The translations under genes and the position numbers were made by a program. A DNA stretch of 31,667 bases, taken from assembly GCA_050260275.1 (NCBI GenBank), contig JBLNBX010000111.1, positions 1 through 31,667 on the forward strand, given 5' to 3'. How positions within the stretch are numbered: position 1 is the stretch's first letter; every line of letters begins with the position of its first letter. The notes beneath the pieces are model-generated. The model searched no databases. It saw nothing but the letters and a program-made list of their open reading frames with translations, and was not told where the DNA came from. Positions 16,093 through 23,677 of this stretch are shown here, piece after piece. The stretch is from DATMXS01 sp050260275. Its GTDB lineage: Bacteria > Acidobacteriota > Terriglobia > Bryobacterales > Bryobacteraceae.

Positions 16093-17490
16093 CTAGAGCG
16101 CAGCCGTCCAGGTTGTCCTGGGCGGCGCGGGCCGGATGTTGTGGTTGTTTGAGAAGAGGTTGTCGGGGTCGAAGCGGAGCTTGAGCGCGCAGAGCCTGGA
16201 GTAGTTCTCCCCGTATGCCGCAGCGGCCGCTGAGCCGCCCGTCCCCGAGAAATTGATATACGCGCCCGCCGAGTGCTCCTGCAGAGCGGTGCTGAATGAG
16301 GCCGTCCAGGCGGCCATGCGCTGCTCGGAGCCGGGAGCCGAATCCGCCGCGACGACCGCGACGGCCCACCGCGCTTTCCGGCCGGCGAAGGCGGTATCTT
16401 CGTCACGGGCGCCGTGCGCCGCGCCGTCTATGGGGAAGAGCCTCACGCTTGACAGCGGCGTCGGCAGGCGAGTCCCGTGCTCTTCGAAGATGGCTAAGGT
16501 GGTTTCGCTGAGGCCGGCCAGCAGGGCGCCTCTCCAGAACTGGCGCGTGCCGCGGGGGCATAGCACGCCCGGAAGGGACTGAAGCACGGGAAACGGCATC
16601 GGGCCTGCGAGTTCAAACTCAGGCTTCGCAACGCGGCGCACCGGGCCGAACACTCCGTTGAACGAGTCCGGCGGCCCGCTGTAGCACCATGTGACGCCGC
16701 ACACGGCCCGGCCGTGCAGGCGCTCGGGTATGGGCGGCCTCCGCGGAGCTATGTAGAACGAGAGTATCCCGCCCAACTCCCTCGGCGCTGCGGCGATGAA
16801 GTCACGGTAGAACCGCAAGACATCGCCGGCGCGCTCAATGGGCCACAGGGTCTGCGCGGCCACCACGACGGGCAGCGGGTGCAGGCGGAAAGTGAATGAC
16901 GAGACCACACCGAAGTTTCCGCCGCCGCCGCGAATCGCCCAGAACAGGTCGGGATTGGATTCGGCGCTTGCCGTCACGATGTTCCCGCCGGAGAGAACGA
17001 CTTCGGCCGCGATCAGGTTGTCGATCGAGAGGCCGAATCTGCGCGTGAGGTGGCCAACACCGCCGCCGGTCGTGACGCCGCCCACGCCCGCGGTCGAAAC
17101 AGTGGCTCCGGGCGTTGCGAGGCCGAAAGCGTGCGTTGCGCGGTCCACGTCGCCCCACGTCGCGCCGCCCTCGACGCGCGCCATGCGCGTGTGCGGATTC
17201 ACCTCGACACGGCGCATGCGCGAGAGGTCGATGACGATGCCGCCTTCGCACGCGCCCAGGCCGGCGCCGTGGTGTCCCCCGCCGCGCACGGCGAGTTGCA
17301 AGCCGTTCTCGCGCGCGAAGTCGACGCACGCGGCAATGCCGGCGGCGGAGGCGCAACGCGCGATGCAGGCGGGGCGGCGGTCGACAGCCCAGTTGTGGAC
17401 TCTGCGCGCGCTTTCGTAGACGGCGTCACCGGGGCGAATTAGCGCGCCGGGCAGGCGCGCGGCCAGCCAGTCAAGATCGCGTGCATACAT
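16093..17490 (-). CDS. FAD-binding oxidoreductase, berberine-bridge-enzyme-like
   Basis: The 465-residue protein combines an N-terminal FAD_binding_4 (PCMH-type) domain with a C-terminal BBE segment. LAVRGGGHHGAGLG (His73) is the usual site of 8-alpha-histidyl FAD attachment. GGVTTGGGVGHLTRRFGLSIDNL is the FAD-binding loop, and SNPDLFWAIRGGGGNFGVV is highly typical. The end reads NYSRLCALKLRFDPDNLFSNNHNI. The Cys that gives a second covalent flavin link in plant BBE and GOOX is not present (Val near residue 131), so single-link flavinylation is expected. Substrates in this family range from sugars to alkaloid-like compounds and cannot be assigned. AGGAGGG precedes the ATG. It is divergent from the tonB-like gene. 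Confidence 0.92.
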   Translation of the reverse strand: MYARDLDWLAARLPGALIRPGDAVYESARRVHNWAVDRRPACIARCASAAGIAACVDFARENGLQLAVRGGGHHGAGLGACEGGIVIDLSRMRRVEVNPHTRMARVEGGATWGDVDRATHAFGLATPGATVSTAGVGGVTTGGGVGHLTRRFGLSIDNLIAAEVVLSGGNIVTASAESNPDLFWAIRGGGGNFGVVSSFTFRLHPLPVVVAAQTLWPIERAGDVLRFYRDFIAAAPRELGGILSFYIAPRRPPIPERLHGRAVCGVTWCYSGPPDSFNGVFGPVRRVAKPEFELAGPMPFPVLQSLPGVLCPRGTRQFWRGALLAGLSETTLAIFEEHGTRLPTPLSSVRLFPIDGAAHGARDEDTAFAGRKARWAVAVVAADSAPGSEQRMAAWTASFSTALQEHSAGAYINFSGTGGSAAAAAYGENYSRLCALKLRFDPDNLFSNNHNIRPAPPRTTWTAAL

Positions 17491-17617
17491 TGACGCCCTC
17501 CTGAGTAGTCCGCTGGAAGCATGATGATGCGGAGCCGTCCCGAGCGCAAGCGGGCCTCAATGTGAAGCCGGCAATCAGGGCGGTCTCGCGCGCGTCGGGT
17601 TTGACAGGGGGAGTGGG

Positions 17618-18481
17618 ATGTTTGAGCAGTCTTTTCTGCCCGGCGGCTCCGGGCATCGGCGGTGGGCTATTCTGGGCGCCTTCGCAGGCCAATCCCTGTT
17701 CGCGCTAGGAGTTGCGGCGATTCCGCTGCTATATGTCAGGGAGGCGCCCAAGGCGAAGCTGGCGGGGCTGCTTCTCACGCCGCCGGCTCCGCCGCCGCTG
17801 CAGCGAAGCCCGCGCGTGTTGCACTTGCCGCGCAGGACGGAACAGACGCTCGCGCCTCGGCAGGCGCCATTTCGCGCACCGCTCACAGATGAGACGCCTG
17901 CGCCTGAGCGCGTCCCCGAGCCGGTCGCCGGCGAGCCCGTCAAGCCCGCGCCGAGACGCTTCGACGCGGCGCTGCTCGATGCTTCGCGAGCCGCTCCGGT
18001 TTCGGCCACGATTCTGGACGATCCGGGAGTGCCTCTATCGTGCGAGCGTGCGGGCGGAATAGGCGGTGCAGCCGACGGAGAGCTGGACGGAGTCGCTGGG
18101 GGCGTGCCGGGCGGAACGCCCGGAGGCGTGATTGGGGGAATCCCGGGTGGGTTGCCGGGTCCGCCTGTGCCACAGGACCTGCCGCCGCTGCGCATTCAAC
18201 TCTCGCGTCTGGAGCGTGCACGTCTGATTCATCAGGTGATTCCGGAATACCCGATGGCGGCCAGGCAGGCCCGTGTCGAAGGCGTGGTTCACATCAGGGC
18301 CATCATCGGAATCGATGGCAAGGTGCGAGATGTCGAGGTCGTCGATGGCCACCCGCTGCTCAGAAATGCCGCCGCCAGCGCGGTCCGCAAGTGGCGGTAC
18401 GAGCCGATGAAACTGAACGGCAAACCGGTCGAGGCGAAAGCCGACATCGCGGTGAAATTCAGGCTCGTTGACGCGCGCTGA
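17618..18481 (+). CDS. TonB-family energy transducer
   Basis: The 287-residue protein has one N-terminal membrane segment (about residues 16-39) and a Pro-rich periplasmic region (LTPPAPPPLQ, PEPVAGEPVKPAPRR). A Gly/Pro repeat follows at about 150-180 (GGVPGGTPGGVIGGIPGG). The C-terminal TonB domain lies at about 200-285 (HQVIPEYPMAARQARVEGVV, GIDGKVRDVEVVDGHPLL, AVRKWRYEPMKLNGKPV). TonB proteins pass proton-motive energy from ExbBD to outer-membrane receptors; no exbBD or receptor gene is adjacent. The Gly-Gly-Val/Ile-Pro repeat and the wording of the C-terminal domain are typical of Acidobacteriota TonB proteins, in my recollection. GGGGGAG precedes the ATG. Confidence 0.9.
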   Translation: MFEQSFLPGGSGHRRWAILGAFAGQSLFALGVAAIPLLYVREAPKAKLAGLLLTPPAPPPLQRSPRVLHLPRRTEQTLAPRQAPFRAPLTDETPAPERVPEPVAGEPVKPAPRRFDAALLDASRAAPVSATILDDPGVPLSCERAGGIGGAADGELDGVAGGVPGGTPGGVIGGIPGGLPGPPVPQDLPPLRIQLSRLERARLIHQVIPEYPMAARQARVEGVVHIRAIIGIDGKVRDVEVVDGHPLLRNAAASAVRKWRYEPMKLNGKPVEAKADIAVKFRLVDAR

Positions 18482-18575
18482 TACCGCTCGGCGCCTTCAT
18501 GCGCGCGGCCGGCTGCGGGCCGCTGCGCTCTCCCGCGTCTTGTTGTTTATGATCGGGTGAGGAGGGCGCTTGTAC

Positions 18576-19271
18576 ATGCTCGAGATCACCTGGCTCGGAC
18601 ACGCAGCATTCAAGTTCCGCCTCGACACCGGCGAGGTCATCGTAACCGATCCCTGGCTGGGCAACCCGCTCTACCCGAAGGGGCACAGCTTCGACCGCAT
18701 CGACACCATCCTGGTCACGCACGGCCACTCGGATCACATCGGCGACGCCGCCTCGCTGGCAAAGGAGTTCAAGGCGAGAGTTATCGCAATCTACGAGACC
18801 GCCGTCTGGCTAGGCTCGAAGGGCGTCGAGAATGTCGCCGGAATGAACAAGGGAGGCACGCAGGAAGCGGGTCACGTAAAGGTCACCATGACCAACGCCG
18901 TTCACAGCGGCGGGATCATCGACGACGACGGCCGCATGGTCTATGGCGGCGAGCCCTGCGGGTACGTGTTGCGTCTGCCGGATGGGCGCGCGCTGTATTT
19001 CGCCGGGGATACGGCGGTGTTCTCGGACATGCAACTGATCGAGCAACTGTATCACCCCGACCTCGCGCTCCTGCCGGTCGGCGATTTCTACACCATGGGT
19101 CCGCAGGAAGCGGCGCTGGCCTGCCGGCTGCTCAAGCCGAAGCAGGTGATTCCGATGCACTTCGGCACCTTTCCTGTGCTCACCGGAAGCATTGCGGAGC
19201 TGCGCGAGGCGGTAAAGCCTCTCGGCGTCTCAGTTCTCGAACTCGAACCGGGCAAGACCGTGCAGTGGTAG
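18576..19271 (+). CDS. UPF0173 metal-dependent hydrolase (metallo-beta-lactamase fold)
   Basis: The 231-residue protein begins MLEITWLGHAAFKF and has the dinuclear metal motif THGHSDHIGDA (HxHxDH) near residue 48. It then carries FAGDTAVFSDM (Asp ligand) and a C-terminal IPMHFGTFPVL (His ligand), the standard UPF0173 set. The physiological substrate of this family is not established. The ATG is preferred over a TTG six bases upstream because GAGGAGGG lies 9 nt before the ATG but only 3 nt before the TTG. TATGAT at 18548-18553 may be its -10 box. It is convergent with the GT2 gene, with 4 bp between the stop codons. Confidence 0.93.
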   Translation: MLEITWLGHAAFKFRLDTGEVIVTDPWLGNPLYPKGHSFDRIDTILVTHGHSDHIGDAASLAKEFKARVIAIYETAVWLGSKGVENVAGMNKGGTQEAGHVKVTMTNAVHSGGIIDDDGRMVYGGEPCGYVLRLPDGRALYFAGDTAVFSDMQLIEQLYHPDLALLPVGDFYTMGPQEAALACRLLKPKQVIPMHFGTFPVLTGSIAELREAVKPLGVSVLELEPGKTVQW

Positions 19272-19275
19272 TGGG

Positions 19276-20253
19276 CTAACGCTCTTCACCGGCCGGCTGG
19301 CGCCTCTCGCGCAGGCAGCGGATTTCGCGGACGGCGTAGATGCGCCGGTCCTGGCTCTCGAAATACGTGCGCATGAGCACTTCTCCGAGCAGCCCGGTGG
19401 AGAACATCATCAGGCCGGCCATTACCATCAGCCCGCCGAGCAGCATCAGCGGCCCGTGCTGGGACATCATGCCGTGGCCGGTCATGAACTTGTGCACCAG
19501 AAGGCCCACGAAGATGCCGGTGCCGCCAAGCACGTTCAGCAGGCCCACCTTGCCGAACAGGTGCATGGGGCGGGTCAGGTAACTGAGCAGGAACTTGAGC
19601 GTGATGATGTCGAACATCACGCGAAAGGTCCGGCTGAGTCCATAGTGGGACGAGCCGCTTGGCCGCACGATGTTCTGAATCGGGACCTCGGCGATGCGCG
19701 CGCCGTAGAAGCTGGCCAGCGCGGGGATGAAGCGGTGCAGATCGCCGTAGAGATTGACATCTTGCAGGATCTCGGCCCGGTACGCCTTGAACGTAGTGCC
19801 GAAATCGTGCAGATCCACGCCTGAGACTTTTGCGATCAGCCAATTAGCGATGCGCGAAGGAAGGCGCCTGGTGAGGGCGTTATCCACACGTTCTTTGCGC
19901 CAGCCGCTCGCGATATCGTAGCCCTCGTCGATTTTGGCAAGCAGCGCCGGTATGTCCTCGGGCGCGTGCTGGAGGTCGCCGTCCAGAGAGATGATCACCT
20001 GCCCTTTAGCCTCGTTAAAGCCCGCTGCAAGAGCCGCGGTCTGCCCGAAGTTGCGGCGCAGCCGAACCACCTTCAGATGAGCATCCGTAGCCGCTAAATT
20101 CGCAAGTAGCTCGAAACTGCCGTCAGTCGATGCGTCGTCGACGAAGATGACTTCGTAGGGTTGGGCAATACCGCGCATCACTGCAGTGAGCCGGTCATAC
20201 AGAGGCAACAACGACGGCTCCTCGTTGTGGACGGGGATCACGACGGAAAGCAT
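19276..20253 (-). CDS. GT2 glycosyltransferase, polyprenyl-phosphate type
   Basis: The 325-residue protein starts MLSVVIPVHNEEPSL, with the GT2 nucleotide-binding strand FVDDASTDGS and the DXD-type motif ISLDGDLQHAPEDIP around residues 90-104. FGTTFKAYR follows, and then two C-terminal membrane helices (about residues 230-255 and 265-295). This architecture belongs to the DPM1/GtrB/ArnC-like group, which transfers a sugar from a nucleotide donor to undecaprenyl phosphate at the inner membrane. Sugar and pathway are unknown. The frame is open 12 codons further upstream, but family alignment and a TACACT -10-like box 10 nt before the ATG favour the internal start. Confidence 0.92.
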   Translation of the reverse strand: MLSVVIPVHNEEPSLLPLYDRLTAVMRGIAQPYEVIFVDDASTDGSFELLANLAATDAHLKVVRLRRNFGQTAALAAGFNEAKGQVIISLDGDLQHAPEDIPALLAKIDEGYDIASGWRKERVDNALTRRLPSRIANWLIAKVSGVDLHDFGTTFKAYRAEILQDVNLYGDLHRFIPALASFYGARIAEVPIQNIVRPSGSSHYGLSRTFRVMFDIITLKFLLSYLTRPMHLFGKVGLLNVLGGTGIFVGLLVHKFMTGHGMMSQHGPLMLLGGLMVMAGLMMFSTGLLGEVLMRTYFESQDRRIYAVREIRCLRERRQPAGEER

Positions 20254-20625
20254 GTACAAGACCAGTGTACATCGGCCGAAACGGCGCACACGCGAGGCAA
20301 TCCGTACCGGAGCCGGTTCGGAGAAGCTCCTATTCCGGCCGCGAAGCGTTACCTAAACCATCCGGATGAGTGGCGAGCTGACGGGAAATGGTGAGTGTAA
20401 GAGGGCCAGGCGCAGGCTGCTGTCTATTGCGGCTCGGGCCTGTGTGATGCTCCCAAATTGACTGTTAACACTCTAGTTGGACGCGGGGGCCCGTGATAGA
20501 CTGTCGTACAGCGGCGGCGGTGGGCCGCCAGTTTCTGCTTGCTAATTCCGCCTATTTTCCGGCCTGGACTAGCTCGCCAGTTTGAGATCAGCGCTGCCTG
20601 TGCAGCAAGGAGCATCGGAGCATCA
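20254..20625. other. Divergent intergenic region between GT2 and RRM genes
   Basis: These 372 bp contain the TACACT box of the GT2 gene (minus strand, 20264-20269) and a candidate extended -10 for the RRM gene: TGA followed by TAGACT at 20494-20502. An AT-richer leader follows, with a GCTGC/GCAGC hairpin at 20593-20606 directly before AAGGAG. No gene is seen. Confidence 0.5.
20264..20269 (-). promoter_or_regulatory. -10-like box of GT2 gene
   Basis: TACACT on the minus strand stands 10 nt before the ATG. There is no Shine-Dalgarno, so a leader of only a few nt is predicted. Confidence 0.4.
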
Positions 20626-20967
20626 ATGACCAACATTTTTGTGGGTAACCTTTCGTATCAGACAACCCAGAACGAGCTGGAGGCCGCATTTTCCGCGTAC
20701 GGCGCCGTGGAGCGGGTCAGCCTCGTTCGCGACCGCGACACCGGTCAATCGCGTGGGTTCGCATTCGTCGAGATGACCAACGCCGAGGAGGCGCAGCGGG
20801 CGATTAGCGAGTTGAACGGCCGCGAACTGAATGGACGCGCCATGAACGTGAACGAGGCGCGGCCTCGTGAAGAGCGCGGCGGAGGTGGCGGAAGCCGATT
20901 CGGTGGCGGCCGGAGTGGCAGCCGCGCCGGCGCCGGCGGCGGACGGCGTCGCGAGCCTCGCTGGTAA
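20626..20967 (+). CDS. RRM-type RNA-binding protein
   Basis: The 113-residue protein is one RRM domain (about residues 1-80) with RNP2 (IFVGNL) at the N-terminus and RNP1 (RGFAFVEM) near residue 45. A Gly/Arg/Ser-rich tail follows (GGGGGSRFGGGRSG, ending RRREPRW). Single-RRM bacterial proteins of this kind occur in cyanobacteria and several other phyla and bind RNA, often in cold or stress responses. The exact role here is unknown. The ATG start matches the family N-terminus and has CGGAG 5 nt upstream; an in-frame extension of 29 codons upstream is not conserved in style. The leader of over 100 nt with a hairpin next to the ribosome site may be regulatory. Confidence 0.93.
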   Translation: MTNIFVGNLSYQTTQNELEAAFSAYGAVERVSLVRDRDTGQSRGFAFVEMTNAEEAQRAISELNGRELNGRAMNVNEARPREERGGGGGSRFGGGRSGSRAGAGGGRRREPRW

Positions 20968-21059
20968 CGGCCCTCAGTTCACTTTCGAACTTCGGTCTGG
21001 CACGCGGAACGGGTGCGATGATCTTTCGTGCCCGCTCCCGCATGCCGGGTGTGTTTTGA

Positions 21060-21113
21060 GCCGGCCTCGTAGAGGGCGGCCCGCGGGCGGCCGGACTGCG
21101 CCGCGAGGCCGGC
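21060..21113. repeat. 10-bp perfect inverted repeat between RRM and ggt
   Basis: GCCGGCCTCG (21060-21069) and CGAGGCCGGC (21104-21113) are exact reverse complements. They enclose 34 nt that contain a further self-complementary GCCCGCGGGC. No T-run follows, so it is not a standard terminator; it may act as an operator or transcript-stabilising structure. Confidence 0.6.
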
Positions 21114-21168
21114 AGCATTCGCCCCAACCGATACCAGCATGTCCGCAGGTTTCTTCAACGCCGGGCTG

Positions 21169-21174
21169 TACAAT
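21169..21174 (+). promoter_or_regulatory. -10-like box of ggt
   Basis: TACAAT lies 9 nt before the ATG at 21184, which encodes the start of a good signal peptide. It supports the internal start over the ATG at 21139. Confidence 0.4.
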
Positions 21175-21183
21175 CGTTCCTGG

Positions 21184-22839
21184 ATGCTGTGCCGCCTGTT
21201 CGCCCTGCTTGCGATCGCCGCCGTGTGTGCCCCAGCCGCGCGGGAGCCGGTGCGCGCTCGCAATGCGATGGTGGTAACCCGCGAGCCGCATGCAACTGAC
21301 GCCGGGATCGCGGTTCTTAAAGCCGGAGGCAATGCGGTCGATGCAGCCGTGGCCGTGGGCTTCGCGCTCACCGTTACGCACCCCGCTTCGGGGAGCATCG
21401 GTGGCGGCGGATTCATGCTGATCCGGTTCGCGGACGGCCGCACAACCTTCATCGATTTCCGGGAGCAAGCCCCCGAAACCGCCGCCAGGGAGATGTACGC
21501 CGCCTCGCCGCGGGACAGCATCGCAGGGTGGCGCGCGTCGGGCGTGCCGGGGACGGTCCGGGGATTCGAACTGGCATCGAACAACTACGGCAGCAAGCCC
21601 TGGAGCGAGCTTGTTGCGCCGGCAATCGCGCTGGCTCGCGACGGCTTCACGGTTTCACGCGGCCTCGCGCGGAGCCTGCGGAACTCGCAAGACCTGGCGG
21701 CGTTCGAAGAATCGAAGCGCATCTTTCTTAAAGGCGGCGCTTACTGGGAGGCCGGGGAACAGTTCGTCCAGCCGGAACTCGCCGCCACGCTCGAACGGAT
21801 TGCCCGCGGCGGCGCGCGAGAGTTCTATGCGGGCGAGACGGCCCGGATGATCGCGCGGGCCATGGCGGAGCACGGCGGCACGATCACGCTCGACGACCTC
21901 CGGCGCTACGAGGCCGTGGAGCGCGAGCCGCTCACGGGCCAGTGCAAAGGCTTTGAGATCATCACCGCACCGCCGCCGAGCTCCGGCGGTATCGGCCTCC
22001 TCGAGATGATGGGAATTCTCGACGGCACCGGCTACGAGAAGCACGGCCACGGATCGGCCGCGGCAATCCACTGGGTTGCCGAGGCCATGCGCCGGTTTTT
22101 CGCCGACCGCTCCGAGCACATGGGCGACCCCGATTTTGCGCGTGTGCCTGTGCGCGGTTTGATAGACCCCAAGTACGTTGCAGAGCTGCGGCGCGGGATC
22201 GATCCGGAGGTGGCAACGCCCAGCGTATCGTTGCGTCCGGGCCGTCCGCAGCGCTATGAGCCCGCCGAGACCACGCACTACTCGATAGTCGATGCGGCCG
22301 GAAACGCCGTGGCCGTCACCTATACTCTCAACGGCAGCTTCGGCAGCGGAGTGACCGTGCCAGGCGCGGGCTTCCTCCTCAACAATGAGATGGACGATTT
22401 CACCACCCGCCCCGGAGTGCCGAACATGTTCGGGCTGGTGCAGGGGGAGGCGAACGCGATCGAGCCGCGCAAGCGGCCGCTCTCCTCGATGACGCCCACC
22501 ATCGTGCTGCGCGACGGCAGGCTATTCATGGTGGCCGGCTCGCCGGGAGGCCCGCGGATCATCAGCACGGTGCTGAACGTCCTCCTGAACGCGATCGATT
22601 TCGGCATGAACGCGCAGGAGGCAGTGGACGCGCCCCGCTTCCATCACCAGTGGCTTCCTGACACACTATTTGTAGAGCCAGGTATCTCGCCAGACACGCT
22701 GGAGCTGCTCAAGGCCCGCGGATACGCGGTGGAAACGGCGGCCGCGATAGGCGAGGCCGCGGTGATCATGGTGGGGCAGGACGGATGGCTCCAGGGCGCG
22801 GCGGACCTGCGCTCGGAGGGAAAGGCAGCAGGCTACTGA
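21184..22839 (+). CDS. ggt: Gamma-glutamyltransferase (glutathione hydrolase)
   Basis: GGT is an N-terminal nucleophile hydrolase that is cut into two subunits and cleaves gamma-glutamyl bonds, for example in glutathione, in the periplasm. The 551-residue protein has a signal peptide (MLCRLFALLAIAAVCAPAA). The large subunit follows (NAMVVTREPHATDAG, GGNAVDAAVAVGFAL, GSIGGGGFMLIR, DFREQAP). The self-cleavage site is ETTHYSIVD, with the first Thr (about 363) the nucleophile, and the small subunit has FLLNNEMDDF and PLSSMTPTI. An upstream ATG at 21139 would add 15 residues before the signal peptide and is less likely. It heads a five-gene set; the next gene starts 4 nt after the stop. Confidence 0.95.
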   Translation: MLCRLFALLAIAAVCAPAAREPVRARNAMVVTREPHATDAGIAVLKAGGNAVDAAVAVGFALTVTHPASGSIGGGGFMLIRFADGRTTFIDFREQAPETAAREMYAASPRDSIAGWRASGVPGTVRGFELASNNYGSKPWSELVAPAIALARDGFTVSRGLARSLRNSQDLAAFEESKRIFLKGGAYWEAGEQFVQPELAATLERIARGGAREFYAGETARMIARAMAEHGGTITLDDLRRYEAVEREPLTGQCKGFEIITAPPPSSGGIGLLEMMGILDGTGYEKHGHGSAAAIHWVAEAMRRFFADRSEHMGDPDFARVPVRGLIDPKYVAELRRGIDPEVATPSVSLRPGRPQRYEPAETTHYSIVDAAGNAVAVTYTLNGSFGSGVTVPGAGFLLNNEMDDFTTRPGVPNMFGLVQGEANAIEPRKRPLSSMTPTIVLRDGRLFMVAGSPGGPRIISTVLNVLLNAIDFGMNAQEAVDAPRFHHQWLPDTLFVEPGISPDTLELLKARGYAVETAAAIGEAAVIMVGQDGWLQGAADLRSEGKAAGY

Positions 22840-22843
22840 CAAC

Positions 22844-23677
22844 ATGCAACGCGCGATCTCAACGCACTTCCACGTCAATCACCGGCTCACGACTGCACTG
22901 CTGGACAGAATCTGGAGCGCTGGGTTCTCCAAGGTGGAGATCTTCTGCGGGCGCCAGCACGTCGACTATCACAACAAGGCGCAGGTGACGGAGCTGGGTC
23001 ACTGGTTTCGCGACGCCGAACTGGAATTGTGGTCGCTGCACGCCCCCATGTACAGCGACGAGGTGTGGGGGCGCTCGGGGCCGGGCGCGGTGGTGAACAT
23101 CTGCGAGCGCGAGAAAGTGCGCCGCATCGCCGCGGTCGATGAGATCAAGCGCGCTATCGAGATCGCCGATTACGTGCCGTGCCGGTACCTTGTGCAGCAC
23201 CTGGGGGTCCCGTTCGAGGAGTTCGACGTGCGCAGGCTCGACGCGGCGTTTTCGTCTCTCGACGAGCTGTCCGTCTTCGCGCGCCAGCGCGGCGTGGAGC
23301 TTCTGCTCGAGAACATTCCTAACGGGTTCTCCACCGCGGAGCGGCTCACCTGGTTCCTTGCGGAGACTCACCTGAACCTGGGTTTCTGCTTCGACACCGG
23401 GCACGCGAACCTGACCGGCAGCATCGCCGCCGAGTTCGAGCTGATGAAGGACCGCATCCGCTCGACTCACTTGCACGACAACAACGGCTCTGACGACATG
23501 CACCTCGCGCCGCTGGTGGACGAGGGCGGCTCGATCGACTGGGCGGAGACTATGGAGTTGCTGCGCTCGCGCGATGACCAGTTCCCGCTGCTGCTCGAAC
23601 TGAAGGACGATTCCGGGAAGAAGGCGCCTCTCGATGACGCGCTGTGCTCGTTTGAACGCCTGGAGAGTATTCGATGA
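22844..23677 (+). CDS. TIM-barrel sugar phosphate isomerase/epimerase-like protein
   Basis: This 277-residue protein belongs to the AP endonuclease family 2/xylose isomerase-like TIM-barrel superfamily. Visible strands include FSKVEIFCG, LWSLHAPMY, YLVQHLGV, VELLLENIPNGFST, LGFCFDTGHANL, and RSTHLHDNNGSDDMHLAPLVDEGGSI, with the typical metal ligands Glu, His, Asp and His. There is no signal peptide, so it is cytosolic. Members act on sugars, inositols or hydroxypyruvate; the substrate cannot be told. It lies 4 nt after ggt and overlaps asnS by ATGA (23674-23677), so it is cotranscribed with them. Confidence 0.87.
   Translation: MQRAISTHFHVNHRLTTALLDRIWSAGFSKVEIFCGRQHVDYHNKAQVTELGHWFRDAELELWSLHAPMYSDEVWGRSGPGAVVNICEREKVRRIAAVDEIKRAIEIADYVPCRYLVQHLGVPFEEFDVRRLDAAFSSLDELSVFARQRGVELLLENIPNGFSTAERLTWFLAETHLNLGFCFDTGHANLTGSIAAEFELMKDRIRSTHLHDNNGSDDMHLAPLVDEGGSIDWAETMELLRSRDDQFPLLLELKDDSGKKAPLDDALCSFERLESIR

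Noticed and set aside
17601..17606. TTGACA as a -35 box for the tonB-like gene
   Set aside because: It is only 12 nt before the ATG, and the matching -10 position falls in coding sequence with no resemblance to TATAAT.
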